From assembly GCA_052401645.1 (NCBI GenBank), contig CP198939.1:1860001-1924000 (forward strand): a stretch of DNA of 64,000 nt, written 5' to 3'. Of the stretch, positions 38,488-51,109 are shown piece by piece. The notes beneath the pieces are model-generated. The model was not told the DNA's origin and searched no databases. It saw nothing but the letters and a program-made list of their open reading frames with translations. The stretch is from Arsenophonus sp052401645 (GTDB lineage: Bacteria; Pseudomonadota; Gammaproteobacteria; Enterobacterales; Enterobacteriaceae). The position numbers and the translations under genes were made by a program. How positions within the stretch are numbered: position 1 is the first letter of the stretch; each line of letters begins with the position of its first letter.

Positions 38488-39468
38488 GTGCAACATAAGA
38501 AGAAAACTATTTGTCGTTTAAGACGCTTACGTCAAAAAGAATCAATTCGTACTTTATTTAAAGAAACAACTTTAACACTAAACGATCTAATATTGCCTAT
38601 TTTTGTTAAAGAAAAAATTAAAGATTATCAGCCTATTACTAGTATGCCTGGAATTTTTTGTATTCCAGAGCATAAGTTACCTTATGAAATAGAAAGAATT
38701 GCTAAAGCTAAAATCAAATCAGTAATGTTATTTGGTATTCCATCTAATCTCGATGAGATTGGTAGTGATACATGGCAAAAACAAGGTTTAGTTGCTCGTA
38801 TGTCAAAGATATGTAAAGATACAGTACCTGATATAATGGTTATATCAGATACCTGTTTCTGTAAATATACGTTTCATGGTCATTGTGGTGTTTTTAACAA
38901 TAATTGTGTTGATAATGATGCAACATTAGTAAATCTTGCTCGTCAATCAGTTACTGCTGCAAATGCTGGAGCTGATTTTATTGCACCTTCTGCTTCGATG
39001 GATGGACAAGTAATAGAAATTAGAAATGCTCTTGATAATGCTGGTTTTATTGATACTGGCATCATATCTTATTCAACAAAATTTTCGTCTAATCTTTATA
39101 CTCCTTTTCGTGAAGCAGTTGGGTCATGTTTGAATGGTGATAGAAAAAGTTATCAAATTGATCCAATGAACCGTTATGAAGCAATTAGAGAATCATTGAT
39201 AGATGAACAAGAAGGCGCTGATGTTTTGATGATAAAACCAGCAGGTATTTATCTAGATATTATTCGTGATATACGTGAAAGAACTGAATTACCAATAGCA
39301 GCTTATCAGGTCAGTGGTGAATTTGCACAAATTAAATTCGCCGCTAAAGCAGGGGTAATTAGTGAAATTGATGTTGTTTTAGAAACGCTAGGCTCTATTA
39401 AACGTGCAGGTGCTAATCTCATTTTAAGTTATTTTACTTTAGATTTAGCAGAAAAATATTTCAAATAA
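38488..39468 (+). CDS. hemB: delta-aminolevulinic acid dehydratase (porphobilinogen synthase)
   Basis: HemB condenses two 5-aminolevulinate molecules to porphobilinogen, an early step of haem synthesis in the cytoplasm. The product is 326 residues (E. coli 324) and aligns throughout. The zinc cysteines are C123, C125 and C133 in SDTCFCKYTFHGHCG. The catalytic lysines are K198 in SYSTKF and K250 in MIKPAG; the latter forms the Schiff base. GDRKSYQIDPMNRYEA and YQVSGEFAQIKFA are intact. The start is GTG at 38488 with AAGGA 6 bases upstream (38477-38481). An ATG two bases earlier (38486) is in another frame and would give only 11 codons. It stands alone, with no gene for 24 kb to the left or 8 kb to the right apart from relics. 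Its survival implies haem synthesis is needed. Confidence 0.97.
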   Translation: MQHKKKTICRLRRLRQKESIRTLFKETTLTLNDLILPIFVKEKIKDYQPITSMPGIFCIPEHKLPYEIERIAKAKIKSVMLFGIPSNLDEIGSDTWQKQGLVARMSKICKDTVPDIMVISDTCFCKYTFHGHCGVFNNNCVDNDATLVNLARQSVTAANAGADFIAPSASMDGQVIEIRNALDNAGFIDTGIISYSTKFSSNLYTPFREAVGSCLNGDRKSYQIDPMNRYEAIRESLIDEQEGADVLMIKPAGIYLDIIRDIRERTELPIAAYQVSGEFAQIKFAAKAGVISEIDVVLETLGSIKRAGANLILSYFTLDLAEKYFK

Positions 39469-42448
39469 CTTATATTTACAAGAATGCAAAATGTTAAATT
39501 TAATATTGTTAATATCATTTTATTAATAAATATATTTTATATAAGTTATGAATTTCTTATTAAGAAGATAAATTATATTTTATAAAATAACTTATAGTAA
39601 TATTATTATTTGAATTAAGTATAACTTATAATCAAAAAGAAAAATGTTGATAAAATCGTATAAAATGAAATTATTATAATTCATACTAAATTTAAATAAA
39701 AATATAATGTATAATAACAATTTTATAAAGAAAATAAAATAATAGTAATATTAAACTAATAATTATATTTATATATATTAAATAATAATAAAATATAATA
39801 CATATATTTTAATAAAAACTAAATATGAAATTTTAGTAAATTTAGATTTACGGATCAAAAAAAATCTTTATCATTAATTCATTTTAATACAAATAAATTA
39901 TCTATCATTAATATAATTAACTAATTTTTTTTATAAATCAGAACTTTTATTTTTATAAAAAAATTAATATTGAATCTATAATATTATTAATATTATTAAA
40001 ATAAAATAAATAAAAATAACTTAAATATTAATTATTTAATCTTCAAAGTTATTTATTATTTGAACTAATGATAATTATTAAAAATTAATTTATTTAATAA
40101 TTTTAATTTATTAAATATCATTTTTTATAAATTAATAATTTTACTAAATATAAGTAATTATTTATAATTATAATTAATTATTATAATTTGATCTTATTTA
40201 CAAAAAAATAAGTAATTTTATTTTATTAAAAAATATTTTTATATAAAATATCGAATTTATATTAATTAATATGTTATAAACAAAATTTTAAAAAATAATA
40301 TCTTTAATTATATGTAATGATATAAAAAATATATTTGAATTGATTGTGAATTATTTTATATGTTATTTATACATTAATTTTTAGATAAAAACTTATTTTT
40401 ATATATATAATATTTAGAATAGCTTTATTTACAAAATATTTTTATAAAAAATCCTTATTTTATTATTTTTATATCGAATAAATTCTTAAATTTATTCATA
40501 TTCACAGATATCTTAGTACTAGATCTACTATAAATATAATTTTTTATTATATTTTAAATTTTTAAAATTAAAAAACAAATTTAAATAATACTTAAAGATT
40601 TTAATATAAATATAAATTAACTTATATTTGAAATATTATTAAAAATTTTATATATTTAATATTTCATTAATTATTGTTGTTTGATTTTAGAATAAATTTA
40701 TTTTAAGATTAATTATATATAATATTATTAATAATAAAAATCAATATAAATATCAAATAATCACTAGTTATAAAATAAATTTAACTTGATATTAAAAAGA
40801 CTTGAGGATTATCATTTACTAATAATTCACTAAAATATAACTTTAATTATTTATAATTATTTAAATCGTACAAACTAATAAATTCTTAATGTAAAAAAAT
40901 AGTTTTATAATAAAAAACTATTATTTATCACTTTAATAAACATTCATATAGTTATTTTTAATATATTTTATTTAACTTACAATACAAATCTAATACGATG
41001 TTTACTATTATAAAATCAATAATAAAACAGTTATAAGTTAAATAACTAATGCTAATTTTTACTTAAAATATTAAAATTTTTATAATTATATTATATAAGC
41101 ATATAAAATGTATTAGAAATAAATCATAAACATAAGAAATAATCGTTATTTAAATAAAATAGCTATCATATATTATTTCTAATAATTTACGATTAATATC
41201 TAAACAACTTTTTATTTGATTTATAACTGACTAAATGCTTAGGATATTACTTCTTCTGAAAAGAAGAACTATTATTTTATAATGTAGTATCAATAATAAA
41301 AAAAATTTTCTCTAAAAAGTATTAATAATAATAGTATTATAGAAGTTTTCCCGTTGATTATTAATTAATTTTATTTTATAAAACGTTTTTACTAAAAAAG
41401 TCTATTTATTAATGTAAATTATATTCATTATAAAATACAATTTATTAATCAATATCTTATTTAAATTCATATTACATTATTATAAATCAATTAGAAAAAT
41501 ATAATCCATATTATTTCATTTTATTACGTATTATTAATACCTATCAAATACTCTATTATCTTATAATTCAAATTATTCCATTAACTTATTCTATTAATTA
41601 TTTTTAATGTTATAATTATATTAATTCAAAACGAATATACATAAATATAAATATTAATTGGAATGATTAATCTAAAAAAATTTTGTGATATATTTATAAA
41701 ATAATTAGTTTTTATTAAAAATTTTCACATCATCATTAAGTAGATATTTTTAAAATAAAACTTAGAAGCATAGATAATTTAATATTAATAATTTTACTTA
41801 TTAATAAATTAATAATAATTTTATTTAAATATTCTAGAATTTAGCTTAATTAAATTGATAATTTTATTGATTAAATTATTATTGTAATAATTATATTATA
41901 AAGCTTAATATAGTAATCTATTTTTATTTTTTCATATAAGATCAAGAACTATTTTATAATAAATTTTTATTTATTTTTTTACTACTATTACATAATAATA
42001 ACTTTATTTGACTACTTATATCTTATCGATATAATCATAACTTTATATAAAATATATAAAATTAGGAATTCATTTTTATAAAATTAAGAAATGATTTAAT
42101 TATATCTCTAAATTAGTTAATAATTAAAAATTTTAATATATGTATAAATATAAACTATATTTAATTATTTTAACTTTCTTGATAATAAAATAATATTTTT
42201 TAAAAAAATATAGTTATATATATATATTTTATAAAATAGATATAAAAATTTATGATAGTAAATTAATAAAGTTAAATTTATATAAATATTTATAGAAATA
42301 TTATATATAATGACTAATGATAATATCACAAATTTTATTATTAATAATAAATATTAATAACTTATATTCTATTTTATAATTTATAAAATTCAATGATATT
42401 TATCATTTTAAAGTTATAAATAAATTTTATTAAAACTGATATTATCTG

Positions 42449-42498
42449 TTTAATTTAATTAATAATTATTATAAATAATAATTATTAATTAAATTAAA
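42449..42498. repeat. 22 bp perfect inverted repeat, 6-base loop
   Basis: Arms 42449-42470 and 42477-42498 are exact reverse complements around ATAAAT. Both arms are pure A/T. They may form a hairpin or cruciform. No gene is near. Confidence 0.75.
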
Positions 42499-45400
42499 AA
42501 CCTATAATATTAATATATATTATATGTAATTAATATATAAAATATCTAAACTATAATATTAATATAAAATGTTAAAATATTAAATTTCTTATTTTATTAA
42601 TTATTATTTAACTACTATGAATTACTTTATATAAAGTATAGCATCAATTATACCTTAAGAAAAAATTAAATTTTATACTTTATAAAGAAAATTTCTGTAT
42701 AAATACTTTATTAAGTAATATATTAAAATTAATTAATCTAAATAAATTCATCAAAATTATATTATAATTTTATTATATAAAATATATTAATATAACTTTA
42801 AATATTATTCAAATTAAATTTATGTAGATAAATCTTGATAATTGATGATATTAATAATGAGATGTTTATAATTATTTTAAAAAAAATACTAAGTAATGAA
42901 ATTACTTAAATGTTTATTTTATCACTCTATATGTTGTTACATTATTATCTAAAATTTTTTTAAAAATTATATATCAAATAAAATAAATAAATAAACTAAT
43001 TTTGAGAAAATATAATAAAATATTGAGTTAATATAAACTCTATAAATAGACAATTAATTTTAATAAAATTATAAATTAAAATATCATAACTGAATTAATA
43101 ATATATATAGAAAATATTGCAGTAATTTATTTTAATTTCTAATTATTAAAAAATAAAAAATTTTATTTATATGGCAGAAAGATTAAAAATTAATATTAGT
43201 TTTACTATATATATAATATTAATTAGTATAAATATAATGTTAAAAATAAAGATGAATATAATTATTTCTATTATTGTAATATACAATAACTATTGTTTTC
43301 AAGATAATTTTTTGTATTTATTCTATATGTAATTCAATATATTATTGATTAATAATTCGATATTATTTTAACTAACTATTTCTATAGCACTTTATATTTT
43401 AAATTTCTTTTAACTATAATAAATCATTAACTACTGATAAAAATAATTTAATTTATTTTATTTACTATTATTTTAATTTTAATTCTTCTAATATATCAAT
43501 AGAAACTTTTAAACAATAAATTTAACTTAATAACTACATATAATCTTTAAATTATCATTTATTATTTTGTATAAATACTAATATTTATTATCAGATTATC
43601 TAAATAATTTTTATATAGAAAAAGCTTAATAAAAAGTTTTTTTAAACGAAATAAAATTTATGAAATTGATTATATTTCAAATCTAGTACTTTTTATCAAT
43701 AAATAACTATTAGTTAATAATAATTTGATATAATACACTAAGTTAAATCATTATTTTAATATAGATGATAACTAAAAACATAATCAATTAGAAAATATTA
43801 ATTAATTAGTTAAAAATCTAGTTTATATATTAGAATAAATTTAATCTTAAATTATTACTATTATATAATTATAGTTATTTAACTAATGTTTAATAATTAA
43901 ATCTATAAGTATTTTTTTTCTTATCCTTTTATAATAAAGACTTAATTATTAAAATATTAATTAATAGTATAATATATCTACTGATGATAAAAGTATCTTA
44001 TTAAAAAATAAAATCTTTAATAATTAAAATTAATTGCTTTATATTAATATAATTTAAAAATTAATTAATAACTAATATCTTTTAATATAACGATTAATAA
44101 AAGAAAAAATATATTTTAATTTATATCGATAAATACTAATATCACTAAGTATTATTTTATTTTTTCTAAACTTCAAAGTAATAATAGGATTAATTAGATT
44201 ATTATATACTATTCAATTTTAAAAAAAATCTATTAATAATCAATTATTATTAATAAATATTTAAGTAACTAATTTAATAATAATTTTTTGTAAAAATCAA
44301 TTAATTTTAAATTTTTAAATAATTTAAATCAATCTGAAATTAAAGAAACTATAAATCACTATTTAAAAATATTTAAAAGATTATTATCTTAATTTATATA
44401 TCTATACATTATTTATTCTTTCTATTCTATATAAAATTTTATTTTTATAAAAATGATATATAATCTATATTATAAAATAGTTAGTTTCTATTTTTTATAT
44501 TGTGTAATAATAATATTTTAGTTTATATTTTTATTTAAATTATATTAATATAGAAGGAATAAAAAATAAAATAATTTATTATGAACAATAATAATAATTA
44601 ATAAATAAAAGATAAAAATTTAATTATATTAATATATAAAGTTTTACTAATATTATTTATTTATATTAAAAAAACTTGAAACTATAATAATTATTATATC
44701 AATATATCAATATATCTATTAAAAAGATAATTTTTTCTTTTTTAATTTATTTTGTTTAAATAAAATAAATTGTTACTATAACTTTTTAATTATATTAGTA
44801 AGTTGAATAACTTATTTATTATTAACAGAGATTATTAAAAAACTACTATAAAAATAGATATGAAAATATAATAAAATTAATTTTTTTTGAAAAACTTATT
44901 TTTATTTTATTTTTTAATAGTAAGAATTTTATATAAAAATAAAAGATAAATTATTTTGTTAACATCATTAAGATCATTTATTTAAAATAAAGCAAATTAG
45001 AAATACTTTTTATAAAAAAATATCATTAAAAATATTTTTTAATATAAAGCAATTTAGTTAAATTCATAACTAATTTTTTATAATAAAATTATTTAATATA
45101 AATATGACGCATATATGGATATGGAACTATATATTAAAAATATGATAAAAATTAACAGAAAACAGATTAATTATTCAATGATATAAAAAAATTCAATTTA
45201 ATTCTAATTAAAACTATTAATTTAATTTTCTTCATAAATAATTCTAAAAAATAATTATTTTCAATAATTAAAAACTAACTTTTCTAAGTTAATATATCAA
45301 AATTATAATTTTATATAAGACTATACTATCGTCATCAATAGAATAGTAAAGCTATTTTAATCTGAATTTCTAATAATGATTTTATTTAAAATGTATTTAT

Positions 45401-47938
45401 ACAATAAATAAATTATTACTTTAAAAGATAGAAAGATATATTTTTATAAAAAAATTAATATTGTTATATTATTCTGTAATTTTATTCACTCCTAAAAGAA
45501 TAAAATTCTAACTTAATGTTATTAAAATGTATAAACAGATTTTGATGAAAAAAATTAAAGCAAAATATTTCTTTTAGTTGTTATAGTATTATTATATTTT
45601 AGTAAATTTAATCTTTTAATAGAAAATGATTTAAATTATTTATTATATAAGTGTACTATATACGAAATAATAAAACTTACTTTGAATATTTTTAATTAAC
45701 TATTCCATCTACTTACTTTAAGTAAAGTAGATAAAGAATACTTTTTAATCAAGTATTAGATTTATTTTATTTTATTATAACAAAAATTATTGATGATGTT
45801 GTTAAAACTTTTTTATAATTTAAATGAATTAAAATAACAATTATATTTTATCATTGAAACTTAATATTCTTTAAAGTTATATATTTCTTCATTATAATAT
45901 TAATAATAGTATCAATTAATATTTTAATTATTTATAATTAAAATATTAGTGTATTTCAGTAAATAATGAATTTATATTAGTTAAATTAAATAAATAGATT
46001 AAATATAAATATTGATTAAGGACTTTAATTTAAACATAAGTTATAAATTTATAATATTTATAAATAATTTTTATGATCTAGTAATTTCTTTATAATTCAT
46101 TTTTATCTTTAGAGTAATATTAAAATTTTAAGTATAAAACTCATTTTTGTAAAATTAATCATCAATAAATTCTATAAATTAGAGAGATTTTTATTATTTA
46201 ATTATTTATTTATTATAATTTTTATATAGTTTTAATAAAATTAAAATATATCTGACATTATTAACTAATAATGAATTTATTTTAGTTTTATTACATTATT
46301 AATTTAAATAGTTTAATTTAATTTTAAAATCACATCATTATTGTATAATATACTTTTAAAGTATTAAATATAATATTATAAATATAATGCATTTATACTA
46401 ATAATAAATAATTATTTAATTTTATTAATTCATTAAAGTTTAATTGCTACATCTTTTATATACAATAATGCTTGATTATAATAGTATTAATAATATAAAT
46501 TATGTCTTGTAATCTAAAATATTTTTCTATTATAAATTAATTAATATTTATATTTTTTTAAAAGAAAAAGTATTAATTTTATTATCATATAATATTATAA
46601 TAATATTATTAATTAGTTATTTAATTAAAAACACATCATTATGAGTAACTTGATTGACTTATTATATTAAAAATTTTAAAATCTTTAAAAAAAATTTTAG
46701 TAATAACATAAATTATTTTTTATTTTATTTATGGAAAATTCTTTAATTTTAAATTTATCTATTATTAAAGCCTATATAGATTTTAATATAAAATGAAATA
46801 AAAATATAATATTTATGTTTTTTATTACAAATAATTTATTTATCTCAATTTAATTTTTATATTAATAAAAATTAATATTTAAATAATTTATTAAATAGAT
46901 TTTGACTATAAATTTATAAAATAACTTATTAATTTAATCTAGATGATTATTAATCATATAATTATTAATTGAATAACTTATTATAACGATTTTACTAATT
47001 TATTATAAAAAATAAATACTTAAAATATATAGAATGCTTTTGACTTAATCATTAAATATATAAAGAAATTCTTTAATTTTAAAAGTGTTATAATATATTT
47101 AATTAATTCTAATATAATTCAATTATCAATATATAAAAAATTAAGTTCATATAAAATAACTTTATTGTTTCAGATAAAGTTAAATAGCCATTTAATATAA
47201 ATAAGTAATAAAATTTAATAATTTAACAAATAGTCCATTATATAAATCCAATCTACAAGTCTTTTAAAAGAATAGTCATATTTCTTATTTAAGAAGATAA
47301 CTTTAATAATACACTTATTTTAATATAACTAAAAACTTCTAGACATTATTTAACAATAAAATAAATTAAAAAATAGTTAGATAAAATGTTTCATTGAAAA
47401 TAACTTATATTAAAGTTATTAATAAATAAATTTTATTAACAAAAATATAGTTTAATGATATATAAAATAAAATATAACAAATTATGTGATTTCTATTGTT
47501 GAAGATTGAATATCAAATCGTTATTAAATTAATAAAACTATAGAAGTATATAATGTTAATTCTTGATTTTAAGAAAAGAAAAATAACTCATTAAAGTAAT
47601 TAAGAATGAATAAATATGACTTTTATAATATAATACTTTAGATAAAAAATAAATTTAAATATTGAAATATTAAAAATAATAATTTTCATCCATCCTATCA
47701 TAAATTATATAATAAATAAAAGAGATGAATTAAAGATAAATATTTTATTTAATGAATTTATTTATAATATTAATATTATAAACTATTTTTCCAATATTCA
47801 AAAAAATAAACGATTAAAGTCATGCAGCATGGGAGGTACACCACTATATAAATAAGTAAATATACATTAATTTATATTTTAAAATATATTATTTAATCTT
47901 TTATTAAATAATATAAAACATAAATCTATATAATAGAC

Positions 47939-47983
47939 TTAATAATAAAACTTCTTAATATGATTAAGAAGTTTTATTATTAA
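47939..47983. repeat. 21 bp perfect hairpin, ATG loop
   Basis: TTAATAATAAAACTTCTTAAT (split here as TTAATAATAAAA + CTTCTTAAT, 47939-47959) pairs perfectly with 47963-47983 around the loop ATG. It lies about 150 bases past the 3' end of tRNA-Lys, which is read leftward. It could be a distant terminator for that transcript or for a lost + strand gene, but the bases after the stem are only weakly T-rich in either direction. Confidence 0.7.
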
Positions 47984-48130
47984 TTTAACTAAAGACATTA
48001 TTTTTATTTTATTTAGCAAAATCTATTTTTATTAATAATAAAAATAAAATAATTATTTTAATTAAATACCCAAATGAGAAAATATAGTGATCAAGAAAAA
48101 TAATTTATTTAAAATACAAAGATAAGTTAA

Positions 48131-48203
48131 TGGGCTATGTAGGATTTGAACCTACGACCGATGGATTAAGAGTCCACTGCTCTACCAGCTAAGCTAATAG
48201 CCC
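48131..48203 (-). tRNA. tRNA-Lys (anticodon CTT)
   Basis: Read on the - strand this is a 73-base cloverleaf: acceptor GGGCTAT with ATAGCCC, D-arm AGCTTAGCTGGTAGAGC, anticodon stem and loop GTGGACTCTTAATCCAT, and T-arm GTAGGTTCAAATCCTAC. The loop CTCTTAA puts CTT at 34-36 (+ strand 48168-48170), and the body matches E. coli tRNA-Lys. The CTT anticodon reads AAG, whereas AAA is by far the commoner Lys codon in this genome, so a tRNA-Lys(TTT) should exist elsewhere. No CCA is encoded: the discriminator A is followed by TTA, two C-to-T changes from CCA. E. coli has tRNA-Met genes, not tRNA-Lys, on this side of amiC-mltA. Confidence 0.95.
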
Positions 48204-48217
48204 ACAACAGTAGTTTT

Positions 48218-48247
48218 ATAATAGAAATATTAATAACCTATTATCAA
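48218..48247 (-). promoter_or_regulatory. sigma-70-type promoter of tRNA-Lys
   Basis: On the - strand TTGATA (48247-48242), an 18-base spacer and TATTAT (48223-48218) stand 14 bases before the mature tRNA 5' end at 48203. This leaves a short leader for RNase P to remove. The match to the consensus is fair and the position is right. Confidence 0.45.
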
Positions 48248-50455
48248 AAGATAAATAGTATATAAAATATTTATAACTAATATCAAGAATAATTAATTCT
48301 TATTGAATATTAATATTTGATATTTTAATATTAAAAATCTTTATTAATTCCTAACATTTAAAGAATAAATATCTTATTGATATTAAGAATATCAGATTTA
48401 ACTTTTGTTATATTAAATTTAATTATTAGATTTGACATATAATATAATTTAGCTTTTATTAATAAAATAAAGCTCTAGACTATTATTTATAGTATAAATA
48501 TGTTCTGATTACTTTTTTATATACATAAATTAAATAAAATATTAAACTCAAAATATTATTTTTTTAAAAAAGATAATTTAAATAAATTTACTGTAAAATT
48601 AATAAAAAATTATATATTAGCTATATAAGTATAAATACTTCTTTATTATATCTAGCTTCTCTACAAATGATATAAATAAAAATATAGTTAATAAAAACAA
48701 TCTTTTTTTTACTAATTTTTAAAATTTTTTTAAAAAACTGTTTATTATATCAAAAAAAATAAAAATAAAGTAAATAAAAATAATAATTCAATTTTAAAAA
48801 ATAATTAAATTAAGTTTAAATTTTATTAATTGAGATTAACTTATTTTAAGTTGAAATATTTACCTAAAATAAATCTAAAAAAAAGAAATTGCTTATATAA
48901 ATAATATTTATCTTATATAAGATAAATAAATAGATTAAAAATGTTTTTTTTTAAAAAAAAATCATATATTAACATTAATATATGATAGTATTATTTATAT
49001 TATGACATCTACTTAAACTATATTTGATGGTAAATTAAGAAACAATAAAATACTTTATATTTTATATAGTAAAATTATTACTTAATATTTAATATGTTTA
49101 TCATAATAAAAATTATATTAAATATTTAAATTACTTATTTTTTTTTAACAGAATGTTATAAAAATCTACAAAAATACTAGAGTGAACTTCTTTTTTAAAT
49201 ATATGAATTTATATAAAAATAAATAATCTATAATTTATTTATATATAAATATATAACATTGAAATAAATATTTCAATATTAATTAAAATAAAATATAATT
49301 TTAATTAGATTATATTTATAAGTAAATTTTTATATATTATTAGAATTAACTAATTAGTTAAAATTTAAAATTAAAAAACAAAATATAAATTTTATCTAAT
49401 AGACTAATTATATCAATTTTATTAGTTTAATTTATCAAATTAATATTTGATAGAATGATCTTTAAAATTCAAATTAAATTGTTATGAATACTTTAATTTT
49501 TTTTTATAATTCTTTTTTTGAAACTATTTTCAGTAATAAAAAAATATATTTACTTTTAGCTAAAATTATAAAAAAATAAATATATGAAAATTAATATTAA
49601 AACTAACAAATTTATATATAATTAGAACAATTTTAAGATATTAAATATTAATAATACTTAATTTAATTATTAAAATCATCAATAAAGTTATATAAACAAC
49701 ATTAATTTTCTCCACAATTTAGATAATCTAATTAAAATAAATTACATTACATAAGTAATGATGTAATATAAAATAAGGAAATATTAAATATTTTAATAAA
49801 TAAATAATTAATTAAGTTTTCAATAGAAAAGTAAACATTTTAACTAAAAACATTTAGTTTTTTTTAAAAGAATTAATAAATCATGATATAACAAAATATA
49901 TCTAGTCTGATTTATGAAAAATTAAATTCTAATTTTAGTATTTATAAATAAATCAGATGCATAATGATTTTATTTTATTTAACTAATAAAATACTATACT
50001 TATCATCAAAAGTCTTTTTAGACTAAATATATTTTATTCATAAATGATTATTTTTATTAGATTTAATAAATTATTAAGTTATAAATACCCTAAATTATCA
50101 ATGGTGTGAAAAAATAAAAATTAATCTATTTTTTAAAAAACATTAAAATAATAATACCATTTAAGTAAGGATTAAATAAATTTTATTTTAACATTTTTAA
50201 AATTAACATATAGATATAATTAGTATTTATTAAAAAATAATCAATACAATAGATAGAAATAACTTATTTATTACAACTACATTAACTAAATTTAAAGTTA
50301 ATTTTAATAAAAAATAATTAAAGTTAATATTTATTAAATTTCTAAATATAAAATTTAATAAATAAGAAAAACGTACTATTCAATAAAGTAAAATAATTAA
50401 TTTATTATAATTATTTATAATAAATAATAAAATATGAAAATAATATTATAGATAT

Positions 50456-50661
50456 ATTATTAAAATAATATATTTATCAATTATATTAAAATAAATTTAA
50501 AAAACATTTTATCAAATTTAAAATATTAGTAAAAATATAGTAAAAAATTTTACTATTTTTCTTTTGTGCTAGTAAATAATAACATAAAAATAATATTTTA
50601 AATTTTATTTATTTTTCAAAATTTATTTTAATATAATTGATAAATATATTATTTTAATAAT
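50456..50661. repeat. 43 bp perfect inverted repeat with 120-base spacer
   Basis: Bases 50456-50498 are the exact reverse complement of 50619-50661. The right arm overlaps the last seven bases of the first copy of the 113 bp direct repeat and then fills the gap between the two copies. The perfect identity in neutral-looking DNA points to a recent origin, probably in the same event that made the direct repeat. Confidence 0.9.
50513..50625. repeat. 113 bp direct repeat, copy 1
   Basis: This segment is identical base for base to 50663-50775, at an offset of 150 bases. It has an internal near-palindrome around GTAAAAAATTTTAC and one less A/T-rich string, CTTTTGTGCTAG. It contains no reading frame of note. 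The lack of any difference between copies implies recent duplication or continuing gene conversion. Confidence 0.95.
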
Positions 50662-50662
50662 A

Positions 50663-50775
50663 CAAATTTAAAATATTAGTAAAAATATAGTAAAAAATTT
50701 TACTATTTTTCTTTTGTGCTAGTAAATAATAACATAAAAATAATATTTTAAATTTTATTTATTTTTCAAAATTTA
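50663..50775. repeat. 113 bp direct repeat, copy 2
   Basis: Second copy of 50513-50625, separated from it by 37 bases that belong to the right arm of the 43 bp inverted repeat. Identity starts at the C of 50663 and ends at 50775, after which the flanks differ. Confidence 0.95.
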
Positions 50776-51029
50776 ATTAGAAGATAATTTCTTATAAAAT
50801 ATTTAACTAATTTAAAATAAAAGTTAAAAAATATTAATATTTTACTATTAAAATATTAATATACTCATTTAATTGATTTCATATTTAACTATTTATTTTT
50901 AATAATGAGAAGATCTATCAATAAAAACAATATTTAATTTAAATAAATAAATAATAATAAATCATTTTCAAATACTGATTAAAATAAATTTATATTCACT
51001 GAATTTCATAATTAAAATTTAATTTATTA

Positions 51030-51069
51030 AATCTTAACATTAAATTATCTCTAATTTAATGTTAAGATT
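51030..51069 (-). terminator. hairpin downstream of amiC, probable terminator
   Basis: AATCTTAACATTAAATTA (51030-51047) is the reverse complement of 51052-51069 around TCTC, giving an 18 bp stem. It begins about 40 bases after the amiC stop in the direction of transcription. On the - strand the bases after the stem are T/A-rich but not a pure T-tract, so it could be an imperfect Rho-independent terminator or a 3' stabilising hairpin. Confidence 0.55.
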
Positions 51070-51109
51070 ACTATCTTAGTATAAAATTATTATTTATTTA
51101 TTTTCTAAA

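Larger units (their letters stand above)
39469..48130. other. 8.7 kb gene-free A/T block between hemB and tRNA-Lys
   Basis: I found no intact protein or RNA gene on either strand. Frames that stay open for 50 or so codons, such as 43171-43332, encode only low-complexity Ile/Asn/Lys/Tyr strings typical of random A/T DNA. Notable local features are long hairpins at 42449-42498 and 47939-47983, a small hairpin with a GAAA loop at 41251-41268 (TTCTTCT/AGAAGAA), and one short richer island at 47815-47852. All ancestral genes here seem lost beyond recognition. Confidence 0.6.
48204..51109. other. 2.9 kb gene-free A/T block between tRNA-Lys and amiC
   Basis: No gene can be read on either strand. 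In E. coli mltA follows amiC on the same strand, so its ancestor probably lay here, but no MltA segment could be aligned. The right part holds a 113 bp direct repeat, a 43 bp inverted repeat and a hairpin just after amiC, all listed separately. Confidence 0.6.

Noticed and set aside
43171..43332. 53-codon frame beginning MAERLKINIS
   Set aside because: The start looks gene-like, but the rest is Ile/Asn/Lys/Tyr low-complexity sequence as expected of random A/T DNA. There is no Shine-Dalgarno sequence and no known family.
50513..50775. The 113 bp repeat pair as the start of a CRISPR array or an IS element
   Set aside because: There are only two copies, the unit is too long and the spacing wrong for CRISPR, there are no cas genes, and no transposase or terminal inverted repeats are visible.
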